DNA of 64,000 bases from Anisodus tanguticus (Eukaryota > Streptophyta > Magnoliopsida > Solanales > Solanaceae), in the NCBI GenBank assembly GCA_034509755.1, contig CM067555.1, forward strand, positions 2,302,142 to 2,366,141, written 5' to 3'. The notes below the pieces were generated by a model. It saw only the letters and a program-made list of their open reading frames with translations, searched no databases and was not told where the DNA came from. Position numbers and translations under genes: made by a program. Positions 36,001 to 46,666 of the stretch are shown here, one piece after another; positions within the stretch are counted from its first letter, which is position 1; every line of letters begins with the position of its first letter.

Positions 36001-39000
36001 AATAGGTATGCCTCCATCAACCGATCCACTGATTTGTCATCCAAATTTTGCACGTAAAGAATGGCAACATAATGTAATATCGTGAATGTGACACTCAGAA
36101 TGAATATAATCACATAGCGCATCCTCTCCAAACTACCATTAAATTTTTCAAACACAATTCGTTTCTTCCAAGTTTAAACGGGTCTTGCTTCAAAATACAA
36201 GAGAATATTGTAAGTAAATTAACCTTTGGATCAAGGTTGTTTGGATCATTAGTGTTTGGTGTGGCTCCAGCTAGTGCAGCACCACTAATTTTAAGAACTA
36301 CCCTTCTCCATCTTGGACCCATTGAAGATTTTGACTTTATAATCTGTCCACTGGGACTGGGCACCGCTGTTCCGTATCTGAAGCAGGTTAGGAGGAACAG
36401 AAATGTTAGATAATATGAAGAAGAAGAAAATTCAAGGAACTCCAGTTTTTGCTTTGATAAAACTAATATACATTTAACTGATAGTTCTGTATAATGGACA
36501 ACTTTGAAAAGTAAAAATATATTCCAAAAACCATCGAAGATTTCAAATCTTATATCCAATTAGAGCAAAAAATTCACATCTAAAAAATATGACTCACATA
36601 AGGACTTAAAAATGGTGCAACTCACTCCAAGCCCAGAGAGATTACAACTTTGCTAAGCAATTCCCTATGTATTCAATTCATTCACCATATACAAAGATTC
36701 ATCTTTTTCCCAGCACAAGCTCATTCGAACCTTGCAGCAAGAAAATAGCCTAAAATGGAAAAAACACCACCAACAACAACATACCCAGTGAGATCCCACA
36801 CCGTGAGGTCTGGGAAGGGTAGAGTGTACACAGACCTTACCTCCACCTGGGTAGAGCGGTTGTTTCCGGGAAACCCTCGGCTCAAGGCAAAGCATAATCA
36901 CAAGCAAGACAGTCAAAACAAAGCAAGAGAAACGGTCAAACTCAGATAAACAATTAAAGCAGCATAAAGTGCATTCGAACAAAATGGAGCTCACACAATA
37001 AGCTAAACAAAATACACTAAAGAACACATAGCAGTAGAAATCAAACTACAGAGGATTATAAAGCAATAATGTGCCTATAAGTATGATAGGCTAATCGGAC
37101 CTACAGTAATAACACTACAACTATCAATTTGTAAGCATAAGTAGGACTACGCTCGAGTACCTACTATTCTTCTACCCTAATCGGTGTCCTCCACAACCCC
37201 CCTATCTAAGGTCATGTCCTCAGTAAGTTGCACCTGCGTCATATCCCGTCTAATCACCTCTCCTCAATACTTCTTCGGCCTACCTCTACTCCTCCTGAAT
37301 CCGTCCATAGTCAACCTCTCACACCTCCGCACTGGGGAATCTGTGTCTCACCTCTGCACATGCCCAAACCATCTCAACCTTGCTTCCCGCATCTTATCAT
37401 CCACCGAGGTCACTCCCACTTTCTCCCGGATATCATCATTTCTAATCCTATCTCTCCTTGTATGCACATACATTCATCTCAGCATCCTCATCTCCGCAAC
37501 TTTCATCTTTTTTCTCATCTCCGCAACTTTCATCTTTTTTATGTGCAAAGTCTTGACTGGCTAACACTCTGCCCCATACAACATAGTCGGTCTAACCACC
37601 ACCCTATAGAACTTGCCTTTAAGTTTTTGTGGCACCTTTTTGTCGCACAAGACTCCAGATGCGAGCCTCTATTTCATCCACTCTGCCCCAATACGATGTA
37701 TGACATCGTCATCAATCTCTCCATTCCCTTAGATAATAGACCCTAGGTACTTGAAGCTTCCTTTTTTTGGAATGACCTGAGCATCAAGTCTTACCTCTAC
37801 GCCTATCACAGGGTCGCTCGCGTTGCTGAACTTGCACTCCAAATATTCTGTCTTCATCTTACTCAACCTGAACACTTTAGCCTCCAGAGTCTGGCTCTAA
37901 ACCTCAAGTTTGGCGTTTACTCCGCTGTGAGTCTCATCAATCAGGATTATGTCGCCTGCGAATAACATACACCATGATACCTCCCGTTGGATTTGTCGCG
38001 TCAGTCCGTCCATCACCAAGGAAAATAGGAATGGGCTAAGAGTTGATCCCTGGTGCAGCCCCATCATCACTGGCAAGTGCTCCGAGTCTCCTCCAACTGT
38101 CCGTACTCTAGTCTTGGCTCCATCATACATATCCTTGATCGTCCTAGTGTACGCCACAAGTACGTCTCTAACCTCCAAACATCTTCATAGAACCTCCCTA
38201 GGGACTTTGTCGTATGCCTTTTCGAAGTCCATGAAAACCATATGTAAGTCTTTCTTCCTCTCTATACTGCTCCACCAACCTCCTAATAAGATGAATGACT
38301 TCGGTAGTCGAACGCCCCGGCATGAATCCGAATTGGTTCTCGAAAATAGACACGCCTCTCTTCACCTTCGTCTCCACGACTCTTTCCCAAACTTTCATAG
38401 AGTGGCTCAACAGCTTGATGCCCCTATAGTTGTTGCAACTCTGGATATCACATTTGTTTTTGTACAAGGAAATCATTGTACTCCCTTCCATTCTTCGGGC
38501 ATTCTTGTCGTCTTAAAAATGACGTTAAACAACTCAGTCAGTCACTCCAAACCAGCCCCCGCCTGCGCTCTTCCAAAATTCAACTGGGATCTCATCAGGC
38601 CCGGTCGCTCGTCCCCTGCGCATCCTGCGAATAACACCCATAACCTTCTCAACCTTAATGCTTCTACAATACCCAAAATCCTCGTGCCTACCAGAATGCT
38701 CTAGATCTCCCAGCCCAATGTCTCATCTCCTTTTTCGTTCAAGAGTTTGTGGAAGTAAAACTGCCACCTCCGCCTAATATGTGCTTCCTCCACCAGTACT
38801 TGTCGTCCTCGTCCTTGATGCACCTCACTTGATCCAAGAGAAATTTCATTTCATCAAACATCAATATTTTGGAGGAATATTATCAAATCAATCAACTACA
38901 CTTAACTCCAACAAGTTAGGGTCGGTTATATGAATCGTCAATATGCATTCTGCTCAATAATCTAAGGATTTTTATCCAATGAAAACAACTACTACTGCGC

Positions 39001-40208
39001 CTCAGTCCCAAACAAGTTGAGGTCGGCTATATGAATCGTCACTTCTACATTTAAGCTTATTTCATATTATAATCATACTAAATATTTTTACCCAATGCAA
39101 AAAAGAGAATTCATTCATCATACAATTAGAACTACCAAGCAAAAAGGTAATACCTTTTCGATTGCCTGCTAGTACCAGAATTGCTCATTGCAACAATGGC
39201 TTTGTCCTCCTCAGATGTAGCACCTTTAACTGATATTGAATTCCCAACAATCAGTTCCAATTGCTTAAACCACGGCCAATGACTCATCGTTATACTGCCA
39301 TTACTCATCCTATGCCTTTCCAATTTATACTTCTTCTTCAAATTATCAACTTTATTCTTACATTGTTCAACACTCTTCGATTGTTTCTCACACCTTTCGC
39401 TCACCATTGCCGCTAGTTCTTCCCAATCTCTACCTCTCAAATTACCTCTATTCAATTGCACAAATTTCTCCATATATGCTTCAAGTAAACACGAGATCAT
39501 TGTATCGCTCCATTCTTCTCGATCCTTCCTATACTCTCCAGATGAGGATGAGGTGAGTTTCGATCTCTTGTAGTTGTTATACGGTGTCATTGTTCCGTTA
39601 TCGCTTATATCTTCTCGATCGGTACGTTTATTGTTCGATCTGTTCACATCGGCGTCGTTTTCGTACGGATTAACACCGAATTTCGATCTCTTGTAGTTAT
39701 ACGGTGTTCCGTTATCACTGACATCTTCGCGATCTGTTGTTCGTTTATCTTTCGATGAATTAACTCTAGGTCTGTTCACATTTACGTCGTTTTCGAACAG
39801 ATTTGAATCGTTCTCGTACGTATTAACACCGAGTTTCGATCTCTTGTAGTTATTATACGGTGTAATTGTTCCGTTATCGCTTATATCTTCTCGATCGGTT
39901 GTTCGTTTCTCGTTTGATGAATTAACTCTAGATCTATTCACATTGACGTCGTTTTCGAACGGAATTGAATCATTTTCGTAAGGATTTATGTGATACGGCT
40001 GCGTGTTGTTATCGCTGTATCCATCACCGTCGTCGTCATCACCGGAAATGTTCTTCGGACTACCGGCGGGATGGAGTTGTGGCGGTTTGTAACGGTGTGA
40101 GAAAGGCTGGTGGTGGTAGGTATGGTTGGTAGTGGAAGGAGTAACGGCGACGGTGACGGCGCCGTTATCGTCAGCGAGGAGAGAGAAATCGTCGTCACAA
40201 GAAGTCAT
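30061..40208 (-). CDS. Trihelix DNA-binding / UMP-kinase-fold fusion protein, seven exons
   Basis: Exons (minus strand): 40208-39154, 36377-36224, 32291-32238, 32142-32051, 31118-30883, 30798-30628, 30158-30061. All junctions are GT-AG, phases agree, and the sum is 1860 nt (619 aa). Residues 1-228 are disordered and contain three repeats of about 50 aa with the motifs PYEND, TDREDISDNGT and YKRSK. Residues 230-316 are a trihelix (SANT/Myb-like) domain with conserved tryptophans (EEWSD, RDWEEL, WPWF). Residues 373-619 have the amino-acid-kinase/UMP-kinase fold: VVLKISG, VVGGRN, STDTAAALRA, TNVDGVY and LCEEN. Arabidopsis At3g10030 is, from memory, the same fusion; its role is unknown to me. The kinase motifs are altered (see findings), so enzymatic activity is doubtful and a nuclear regulatory role is plausible. 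The large introns hold LINEs, a TRIM and a MITE. Confidence 0.93.
30239..30556. mobile_element. MITE in intron 6 of the trihelix-UMPK gene
   Basis: The left end GTTTGGTAATAA...AGAAAATATTTTTCTGG and the inverse of the right end (GTTTGACTGGTC...AAAATATTTTTTCTAGG) form imperfect inverted repeats of about 50 bp. The centre is G-rich (GGGGGTGTGGGGGTGATG-like). Boundaries are approximate. Confidence 0.6.
32337..32562 (-). mobile_element. TRIM in intron 2 of the trihelix-UMPK gene
   Basis: Same family as 3412-3756, in inverse orientation: both repeat copies read TGTTAAGAGTCC on the minus strand. ACAAT flanks both ends perfectly (32332-32336 and 32563-32567), a 5-bp target duplication. A shortened upstream repeat and loss of the primer site indicate internal deletions. 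Confidence 0.85.
33032..35631 (-). mobile_element. RTE-clade LINE, 5'-truncated, in intron 2
   Basis: An 8-bp duplication GAGACATA lies at 33024-33031 and 35632-35639, directly outside the element. The 3' end (low coordinate) is a GTTGATGTTGTT tail on the minus strand. Coding sequence (33393-35638) runs from the end of the endonuclease domain through reverse transcriptase to a basic C-terminus. The 5' part of the endonuclease is missing, as is usual for incomplete target-primed reverse transcription. It lies in the same orientation as the host gene. Confidence 0.9.
33393..35638 (-). pseudogene. RTE LINE polyprotein, broken
   Basis: Three minus-strand frames follow one another. 35638-34736 carries the endonuclease end (QIDFLLRSKV) and a linker. 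34739-33702 is reverse transcriptase, with NKGDIQNCGNYR, FVNRFGFILGRSTTE, the palm motif LHQGSSLSPFLFALVIDGL and the catalytic FADDIVLI. 33701-33393 is a basic C-terminus with GRGRPKKYW. Frame changes and stops between them, and the missing endonuclease start, mean no active protein. Confidence 0.85.
35715..35815 (+). repeat. RTE/SINE-type 3' tail fragment
   Basis: Contains GACTCAGAGGAATTCATATAG and CCCCAACTTGCTTAGGATTGAG, words typical of a widespread plant retroposon tail. The same word occurs inverted at 38905-39045. Only the tail is present. Confidence 0.55.
36766..38838 (-). mobile_element. RTE-clade LINE, second copy, 5'-truncated, in intron 1
   Basis: Same family as 33032-35631 and colinear with it on the minus strand. 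The tail is GTTGTTGTTGGTGGTG (low coordinates), followed by C-terminal, RT (TTEVIHLIRRLVEQY; LHQGSTLSPFLFSLVMDGL) and linker sequence. The catalytic motif here reads FAGDIILI, with Gly for the first Asp of FADD, so it is inactive. It stops at about 38838 in the linker, earlier than the other copy. No target duplication was found. Confidence 0.85.
38905..39045 (-). repeat. Two tandem retroposon tail fragments in intron 1
   Basis: Two copies of CAACAAGTTAGGGTCGGTTATATGAATCGTCA-like sequence lie about 95 bp apart (38912 and 39007), each followed by a similar AT-rich stretch ending in ACCCAATG or ATCCAATG. They are the inverse of the tail at 35715-35815. Confidence 0.6.
39554..39982 (-). repeat. 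In-frame triplicate coding repeat in the trihelix-UMPK exon 1
   Basis: Three copies of a unit of about 120-160 bp encode residues 76-128, 129-179 and 180-218. Shared DNA words include TTTCGATCTCTTGTAGTT (39558, 39679, 39835) and TCGATCGGT or GCGATCTGT. All copies stay in frame. The third copy is shorter. Confidence 0.85.
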
Positions 40209-40467
40209 TGGGGGTTTGGATGTACGTTAGTTAGGGTTTGGAACGGAGAGAATAGACGACGTGAAAGGTAACGTTTGGGAGGTGCACCGTTAAGGGAATG
40301 CATTTGTGAAGAATGGGGGAACCGTTACAGATGTTTGTTTACGATTGACGAGTCCGTTAGGTAGGGGAGTCACGTGATTTGGGCCCCTTACGTTACAACT
40401 TGAGATTGCAAATGCATACTTATTTTTTAAAAAGAAAAAAAAAGAACTCCATGCAAATTAATGGGTA
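40209..40467 (-). promoter_or_regulatory. 5' flank of the trihelix-UMPK gene
   Basis: About 250 bp separate the start codon at 40208 from the hAT element that begins at 40468. The core promoter and 5' UTR presumably lie here or were displaced beyond the element. CACGTG occurs at about 40371, a G-box core; its use is not shown. Confidence 0.35.
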
Positions 40468-42881
40468 TAGGGATGGCCGGTGGATATAATTTTGTGAATT
40501 TCTCACTGTACCCGTCTCAGTTGGGGCGGTTATGAGTATAACTTTGACGGGTAGTAGGTGGTGGATTTGCAGCTATACCCGCCTCATACCCGCCTCCTCC
40601 GCCCCGCATCCAACCGCCCGCCTACCCGCCCCATAAGTCTAGTAATAGTTGTAGCAGTCCGTAAGCCCATAAGCCCAATGCCAATAATAAATGAGTAGGC
40701 AAAACCCTACTCACTTACACTTAGTCCTTACTCAAGTTCAGCAGTCTTCACTCTTCGGTCTTCACGCCTCCCTCTCGTTCACTCTTTAGTCTCTTCCAAT
40801 TACCGTCTCTCCTCTCTCTCTCGTTCTCCGTCACGCCGCCATCAGCGTTCACGCCTCTATGTCCCTAAGACCCTGACAACATGTATTGATTAAGAGGACC
40901 TACTACTGTGAGAACAAAATGTTTGATTTTGTTTTCATTTGTGATAAAATTTAGAAAAACATTTTTGGTTTAAAAACTATATGTTCTGGTTTTATAACCG
41001 TGAACCAAATAAATTACTCTAAGCTGGTTGATTTTCAAACTGAACATGTCTTTGGGTTCTTTTAAGAACACAAATAATCAATTATGTTTTGGTAGTTATT
41101 TTCAAAGGAAAAAAGTTCATATTTTGTTAAAACATGTGTGCTTACATGCAATGCCCACTACTAAAGATGTGTCAACAACCTTCTAAAAATTCATCCCTTT
41201 TGTTTTTCTTGGTGCAAGTTTATCATGAATTTGTGTTTTGTATTATCTGAATATATTTAGGGCCTAAGTGGTAGTTGTATTATTATCTGAAAATGTTTAG
41301 TATGGTGCTTTGGCCATGCCTAACTTTTTAAAAATGTAATTGGATTTTGTGATGTTTTCTTCTAAACGACACCATCACTAATTACTGACTTTAAAAACAC
41401 ATCGTCGAAATGTAAATACAAAAGCACACCCATCACTAATTGTTGTTTTAAGTGCTCGAGATAATTTGTACAAATATCCACCACTTAGTGAAGATTGGGA
41501 TAATGTTGTGAAAATATGTGAACTATTGAAAGTGTTTAATGATATTACACATCAATTTTCTGCATCGACGTATCCTACTGCCAATATTTATTTTCCTAGA
41601 ATTTGTGAAATTAGAATCTTATTAATCAACTGGTTGTCCTCACCTACCATTTATATAGGAAAAGTCGAGGTAATGCTAGAGAAATACAATAAGTATTGGT
41701 TAGATTTAATGGTCTTATGGGCGTGGCAACTATACTTGATCATAAGTTCAAAATGGCTCTTATTCGATTTTACTTTGCTAAAATTTATGATGCGCTTGAT
41801 GTTGAGATAAAAAGGATTTATGATTTTCTAAAGGAATTGATGGATGAGAATGGGTACAAAAATGGTAATAATCCAGCTAGTAGTAGCCACGTGTCTTCAA
41901 CTGATGTTACAAGTAGTATGTGAATGGGGTACATGCAAGAGTTTGCACAATTTGTGTCACGAGACAATAGTAACGTTGGACTAAAATCTGATTTGGAGAA
42001 GTACTTGGAAGCTGAAACTGTACCACTTATGGATGATTTCGATATTCATTATTGGTGGAAAACAAATGGAAATAATTATCCCGTTCTCCAACAAATAGCA
42101 AGGAATATATTGAACATTCTAGTTTCTACCGTCCCATCGAAATCTGCATTTAGCACTAGTGGACGTGTACTTGATCCTTATCGTAGTCGACTTTTGCCGG
42201 AAACGGTGGAGGCATTGATGTGTACTCAAAACTGGATTTGGGCGGATATTAAAGGTAACATTAATTTGATTAAATTATTTATGTTGTATTAAATTGAAGT
42301 TAGACTCTAATTACTTTGAGTATACATTATGCAGGTGATGGTGATGTCAAGGAGATGAAAATATGTGATCTTGAGGAATATGATACTCAAGTCCTCTGTT
42401 GAATAATGAATTACCTGAAATATCTCATTGTTCACTGGGTCCTTGGAGAGCAATGGTTGGGTTTATTCAGCACATTGTTCTTTCAAGATGTTCTCAAATG
42501 AAGAAGCATGTATTGCTTTAAGTATTTATGGAGACATTAGTATTTTTTATGTAGTTTGTCGTGTTTATATAATGTATTAATTTAATTTATAAGTTTTTTT
42601 TGTTTTGGGTTTGATCACTATTTTGTATTGATCACAAATGAATTGATTACAAAATATGATTGGCGGATACATGCCGGTATTGGCGGGTACATGCGGGTAT
42701 TGGTGGGTGGCAGATATCCACTTGGTGGTGGAGCGAGTGTGTATTTAGGAATATACTCACCTAGACGAGTATGAATGTTGAAATTATACCCGCCACCCGT
42801 GACGGGTAGGTGACAAATATAAAATTTTCTGACAGATACGGGGGAGGGGACCGCACCCGCCCCGTCCAATTGACATCCCTA
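40468..42881 (+). mobile_element. hAT transposon with decayed transposase
   Basis: 2414 bp, starting TAGGGATGGCCGGTGG and ending TTGACATCCCTA, flanked by perfect 8-bp duplications AATGGGTA at 40460-40467 and 42882-42889. Both subterminal regions are dense in TACCCGCC/GGCGGGTA words, as in the small element at 13723-14732. The interior holds the C-terminal half of a hAT transposase. It is the best candidate here for a relative of the source of the smaller elements. Confidence 0.92.
41461..42346 (+). pseudogene. hAT transposase, C-terminal part, frameshifted
   Basis: 41466-41690 encodes a segment with PPLSEDWDNV and FSASTYPTANIYF, the region before the catalytic insert of RICESLEEPER-type transposases. 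After a frameshift near 41690 the frame continues with GVATILDHKFKMAL. A TGA at 41921-41923 interrupts it, and 41924-42255 carries the hAT dimerisation region (YLEAETVPL, DIHYWW, FSTSGRVLDPYRS, LPETVEALMCTQNW). A GT-AG intron at about 42256-42332 is likely. The BED zinc finger and the first catalytic half are absent. Confidence 0.85.
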
Positions 42882-43434
42882 AATGGGTAGTACTAGTAAT
42901 ATACCAACATGTAAACAAAGAAGAAAAAATCACTTCACATTTTTTGGCTTCTATTATTGAAATTTGACACCCTACATTCGGACCTCTTTATAACTATATT
43001 TTATTATAACTCTACCAACATTGATTATCATTTTTATTCTGCTGAGGTTCAGTAATGTTTATGAGATATGAATTCAAATATCTTGACTAAATTTTAGTAT
43101 ATTATATTCAAGAGCAAGCAATAATGCTCTCAGGCACTCTTCCCTAGGTGGACATTAGAGATCCCTTCAGGGTGTCTAGGATCCCCTCCGGTGGTCTTCT
43201 ACCATTGGAGATCCATCTAGCTCTTCTTTACGTCTTTTTTTTCATGGAGAACAGGTTATACTTATGACAGGGAGGCAAATCATATGATTTAACAGAGACA
43301 ACCTCCTCTTCTGAGACATGGTGTTGAGCAGGGGAGCCTTACTTTGGCTTTTGTAAAAGACTAAAGGAAGCAACATAGAACAAAGGGAAAAGCTTCAAGT
43401 TTTGGAGTTGCTGTGATTTTTCGACAAATATTTA

Positions 43435-44085
43435 TTGTTCACAAAAGTGATTATTATACCTGAAAACACATTAAATAAGGGGTGGGGAGTTTGGTATCAA
43501 AAGTGCAGAGAAAAAAGGGTGCATAATCTTAATACAATCACTGGGAAGGGGAACTACAAAGAAGCACTGCACAATAGCAAATGGAGCCAGAAAAATATGG
43601 TAGTAACTAAGGAAGATTCACTGTTGAAGACCTCCTCAACCACTGATGACAGGAGCATTCTCAGCCGATGTCTTGTAGGAAGGTTCTGTGGAGGAGAAGA
43701 TGCACGAGTTCGCAACGAGGTTCGAAATTGGGCCCAACAGACATGGAAGGGGGCTCAGAATGTTCAGGTCTATGATATGAATGGATTTCTTTTCCAATTC
43801 GAATTTCAAACAAGGAATGATGCAGAGCATGTTATCATGGGTGAATGGAGAAGACAAGTTTCGATCTTGAAACTCAACTGGTGGTTACCAACCAAAGGTA
43901 CTTACCCAGAAGAAACAAGGTTCGACTGGTTCTGGATTAATATTAAATTCACAGAACCCTTCTCTGAGTTTATTAATTTGGGCTTGGGAGACTCAAGTAA
44001 GCCCTTTCAACACTCAGTAATAGACAAAGAGATGGAGAAGCACATGCAGATGGCACCAGAAGTACATAACCAGAGAAATTTCTAA
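43435..44085 (+). pseudogene. L1 LINE ORF1-like protein (DUF4283-type)
   Basis: An open stretch of about 215 codons with the plant L1 ORF1 nucleic-acid-binding fold: an FCGGEDARVRNEVRNW start, VYDMNGFLFQFEFQ, an AEHVIMGEWR motif and a WWLPTKGTYPEE segment. The usual zinc knuckle is not visible before the stop, so it is probably truncated. Confidence 0.7.
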
Positions 44086-44189
44086 CAGAGGAAATCCTTT
44101 CTGAGAATTCGACTCAAGGGGATGAATATTTAATGATGAACCTAGAAGAAGATGGAGGAATTTAGTTATTAGGCATCAATGAGGATACA

Positions 44190-46666
44190 AGTGGTGTCGT
44201 GAAATGTGAGGGGGCTCAATGAGGATAGAAAGAGGGGAGTAGTCAGGAATTTAATAAGTTAGTGGGGAGCAGATGTGTATATTCTGGTAGAAACTAAAAT
44301 AGAGGGCAGTGTAAATAATATAATACAGAGTATTTGGGATAACAGATGGTGGGGGAGGTGCATTTGGAGGCTAGGGAGAGAAGTGGGGGAATATTGATCC
44401 TATGGGATATGAGAGTATGTGAATGGAAAATGGTAGAGTGTGACAATCAATGTATAACCTGCAAAATGACAGGACAAAATGCATATTTTACTTGATTTCT
44501 AACAGCAGTATATGCTGATTGTAAAAAAATTGAAAAAAGGGGTTATTGAGAGAACTTGACTCAACAAGGACAAAGTGGGCAGGGCCATGGGTGGTGGGGG
44601 TGACTTTAATGTCATCAGATATCCCCATGGAGAGAACAAACTGTTAGAGAATTAATGGAGCCATGACTGAGTTTTCTGAATGTATTATAGAAGAACTGGA
44701 GCTTGTGGATCCTCCTTTATTTGGAGGATCCTTCACATGGAAGAGAGGGGGAAATCATAGAAGTGCTTCTAGAATTGACAGATTTCTTTATTCTTCAGAA
44801 TGGGAGGAACAATTCTCTCTTATTAAACAGTTAGTATTTCCTAAGATAAAATCTGATCATAATCCTATTTTGCTAACTTGTGGAGAGCTGAACTTTAAAA
44901 AATCTTATTTTAGATTTGAGAACTAGTGGATGAGGGTAGAGGGTTTCAAGGAACAGGTGAAATTGTGGTGGAGTTCATTTGTGGTAGAAGGGAGGCCTGG
45001 TTTTGTTTTGACTGAAAAACTAAAGAAGCTAAAAGAGAAACTAAAGGAATGGAGTAAGAACAATAGGTGCAACTAAAAACAGAGAAAGGAGGATATCCTG
45101 AATCAACTGGCTAATTGGGAGGCTGTACAAGAGCAAAGAATACTTACAGATGATGAGGCTGTACAGAAAGCAAACTTAGCTATGAAATTTGAGGAAGTAG
45201 CAAGAAAAAGGAGATTGCTTGGAAACAAAGGTCCAAAATACAATGGCTGAAGCAAGGAGACAAAAACACAAAATACTTTCACAGGATAACAACATCTCAC
45301 AAGAGGGTTAATTCCATTGATAATCTAAAAGTGGAGGGTAATGAGGTGACTGATTCAGAGGAGATCAAGTAAGCTATCCAAAACTTCTACAAGGTTCTTT
45401 ACAAAGAAACAGAAGAATGGAGGCCAGACTTGGTGATTCATGATATCAGTGGGATCACTATGGAAGAGCAAGAGTGGATTCAAAGACAATTTAATAAAGC
45501 AGAGGTTCTGGAGTGCTTAAAAATGTGTGCTATGGAGAAGGCACCTGGCCCTGATGGTTTTCCTATGTCATTCTATTTAGCTTTTTGGGAGACAATGAAA
45601 GATGACATTTTGAAGTTATGTCATTATTTCCTTTACCTGGCCCTTATCTTTGGGGGGAAGACTCATTCTTATCAACTCTGTTTTAGACTCTCTTCCCATA
45701 TATGTTATGTCATTATTTCCTTTACCTTTTTATGTTCAGAAAAAATTGAATAAGCTTAGAAGAGATTTCCTATGGCATGGATGCGATGAGGGGAAGGGTT
45801 AAAAGCTGGTGAAATGACAGACAACAATGAAGAGTAAAGAAAGCGGTGAATTGGGCATCAAAAACTTAAAAGCTCTGAATAATTGCTTGTTGATGAAGTG
45901 GTTATGGAGGTACAACAGTGAAGAGAATGCATTATGGAAAGATGTGATTAAGAGCAAGTTTGGTGAATTAAATCCTTGGCGTACTAGAGAGAATACGTGC
46001 ACTTATGGGGTGGGAGCATGGAGGACAATCAGAGGCTTGTGGCCCAAGATAGAAAGTAATGTGCAGATAACAGTAGGTGATGGAAAGAGAGCAAGATTCT
46101 GGAGAGATGCATGGAAGGAACAAGCTCCATTGATGGATGTCTTCCTAGATTTGTTCATTCTCTGTAACAATTCAGACAACACAATAGATGAGATGTGGAG
46201 TGCAAAGGGTTGGAACCTATCCTTTAGGAGATTGCTGAATGACTGGGAAGTGGAAAAGGTTGTCAACCTGTTAAGCAAAATTAGTGATTTTATTGGTACC
46301 AACAATTATCCAGACACCTTGAGATGGAAGCATAACAGTGATGGAAAATTCTCAGTAAAAGGGGCCTACAAAAGGGAGGGGAATATTCAGAATAGAGAGC
46401 AACCAAAGTTATGGAGAAGCATATGGAAGGGCCCTGCCCCTAACAAGGTGAAATGCTTCACATGGCTGGTGGCAAGAAGAGCTTGTTTGACACAAGAATT
46501 TTTAAAGAGAAAATGTGCCATCATAGTTTCAAGATATTTTTTGTGCAATGAAACTAATGAGACCAACAAGCACTTATTTCTGCACAATTGTGGTCCTTAT
46601 TACACAACTTTGTGGGGACTAATTGGACTATGCCTAAACACACTGCAGACTTGCTCGGGGAAGTAG
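44190..46666 (+). pseudogene. L1 LINE ORF2 pieces: endonuclease, RT fragment, C-terminal domain
   Basis: In order: an endonuclease start (WGADVYILVETKIEG) near 44265; the endonuclease end (FTWKRGG, ASRIDRFLYS, SDHNPILL) at 44663-44926; a linker with WLKQGDKNTKYFH near 45248; an RT start (MEKAPGPDGFPMSFY) at 45430-45620; then a jump to the region after RT and the C-terminal zf-RVT-type domain (KSKESGELGIKNLKALN, RFWRDAW, WKGPAPNKVKCFTW, HLFLHNC) at 45827-46666. The catalytic RT motif is deleted. Several stops lie between the pieces. Confidence 0.82.
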
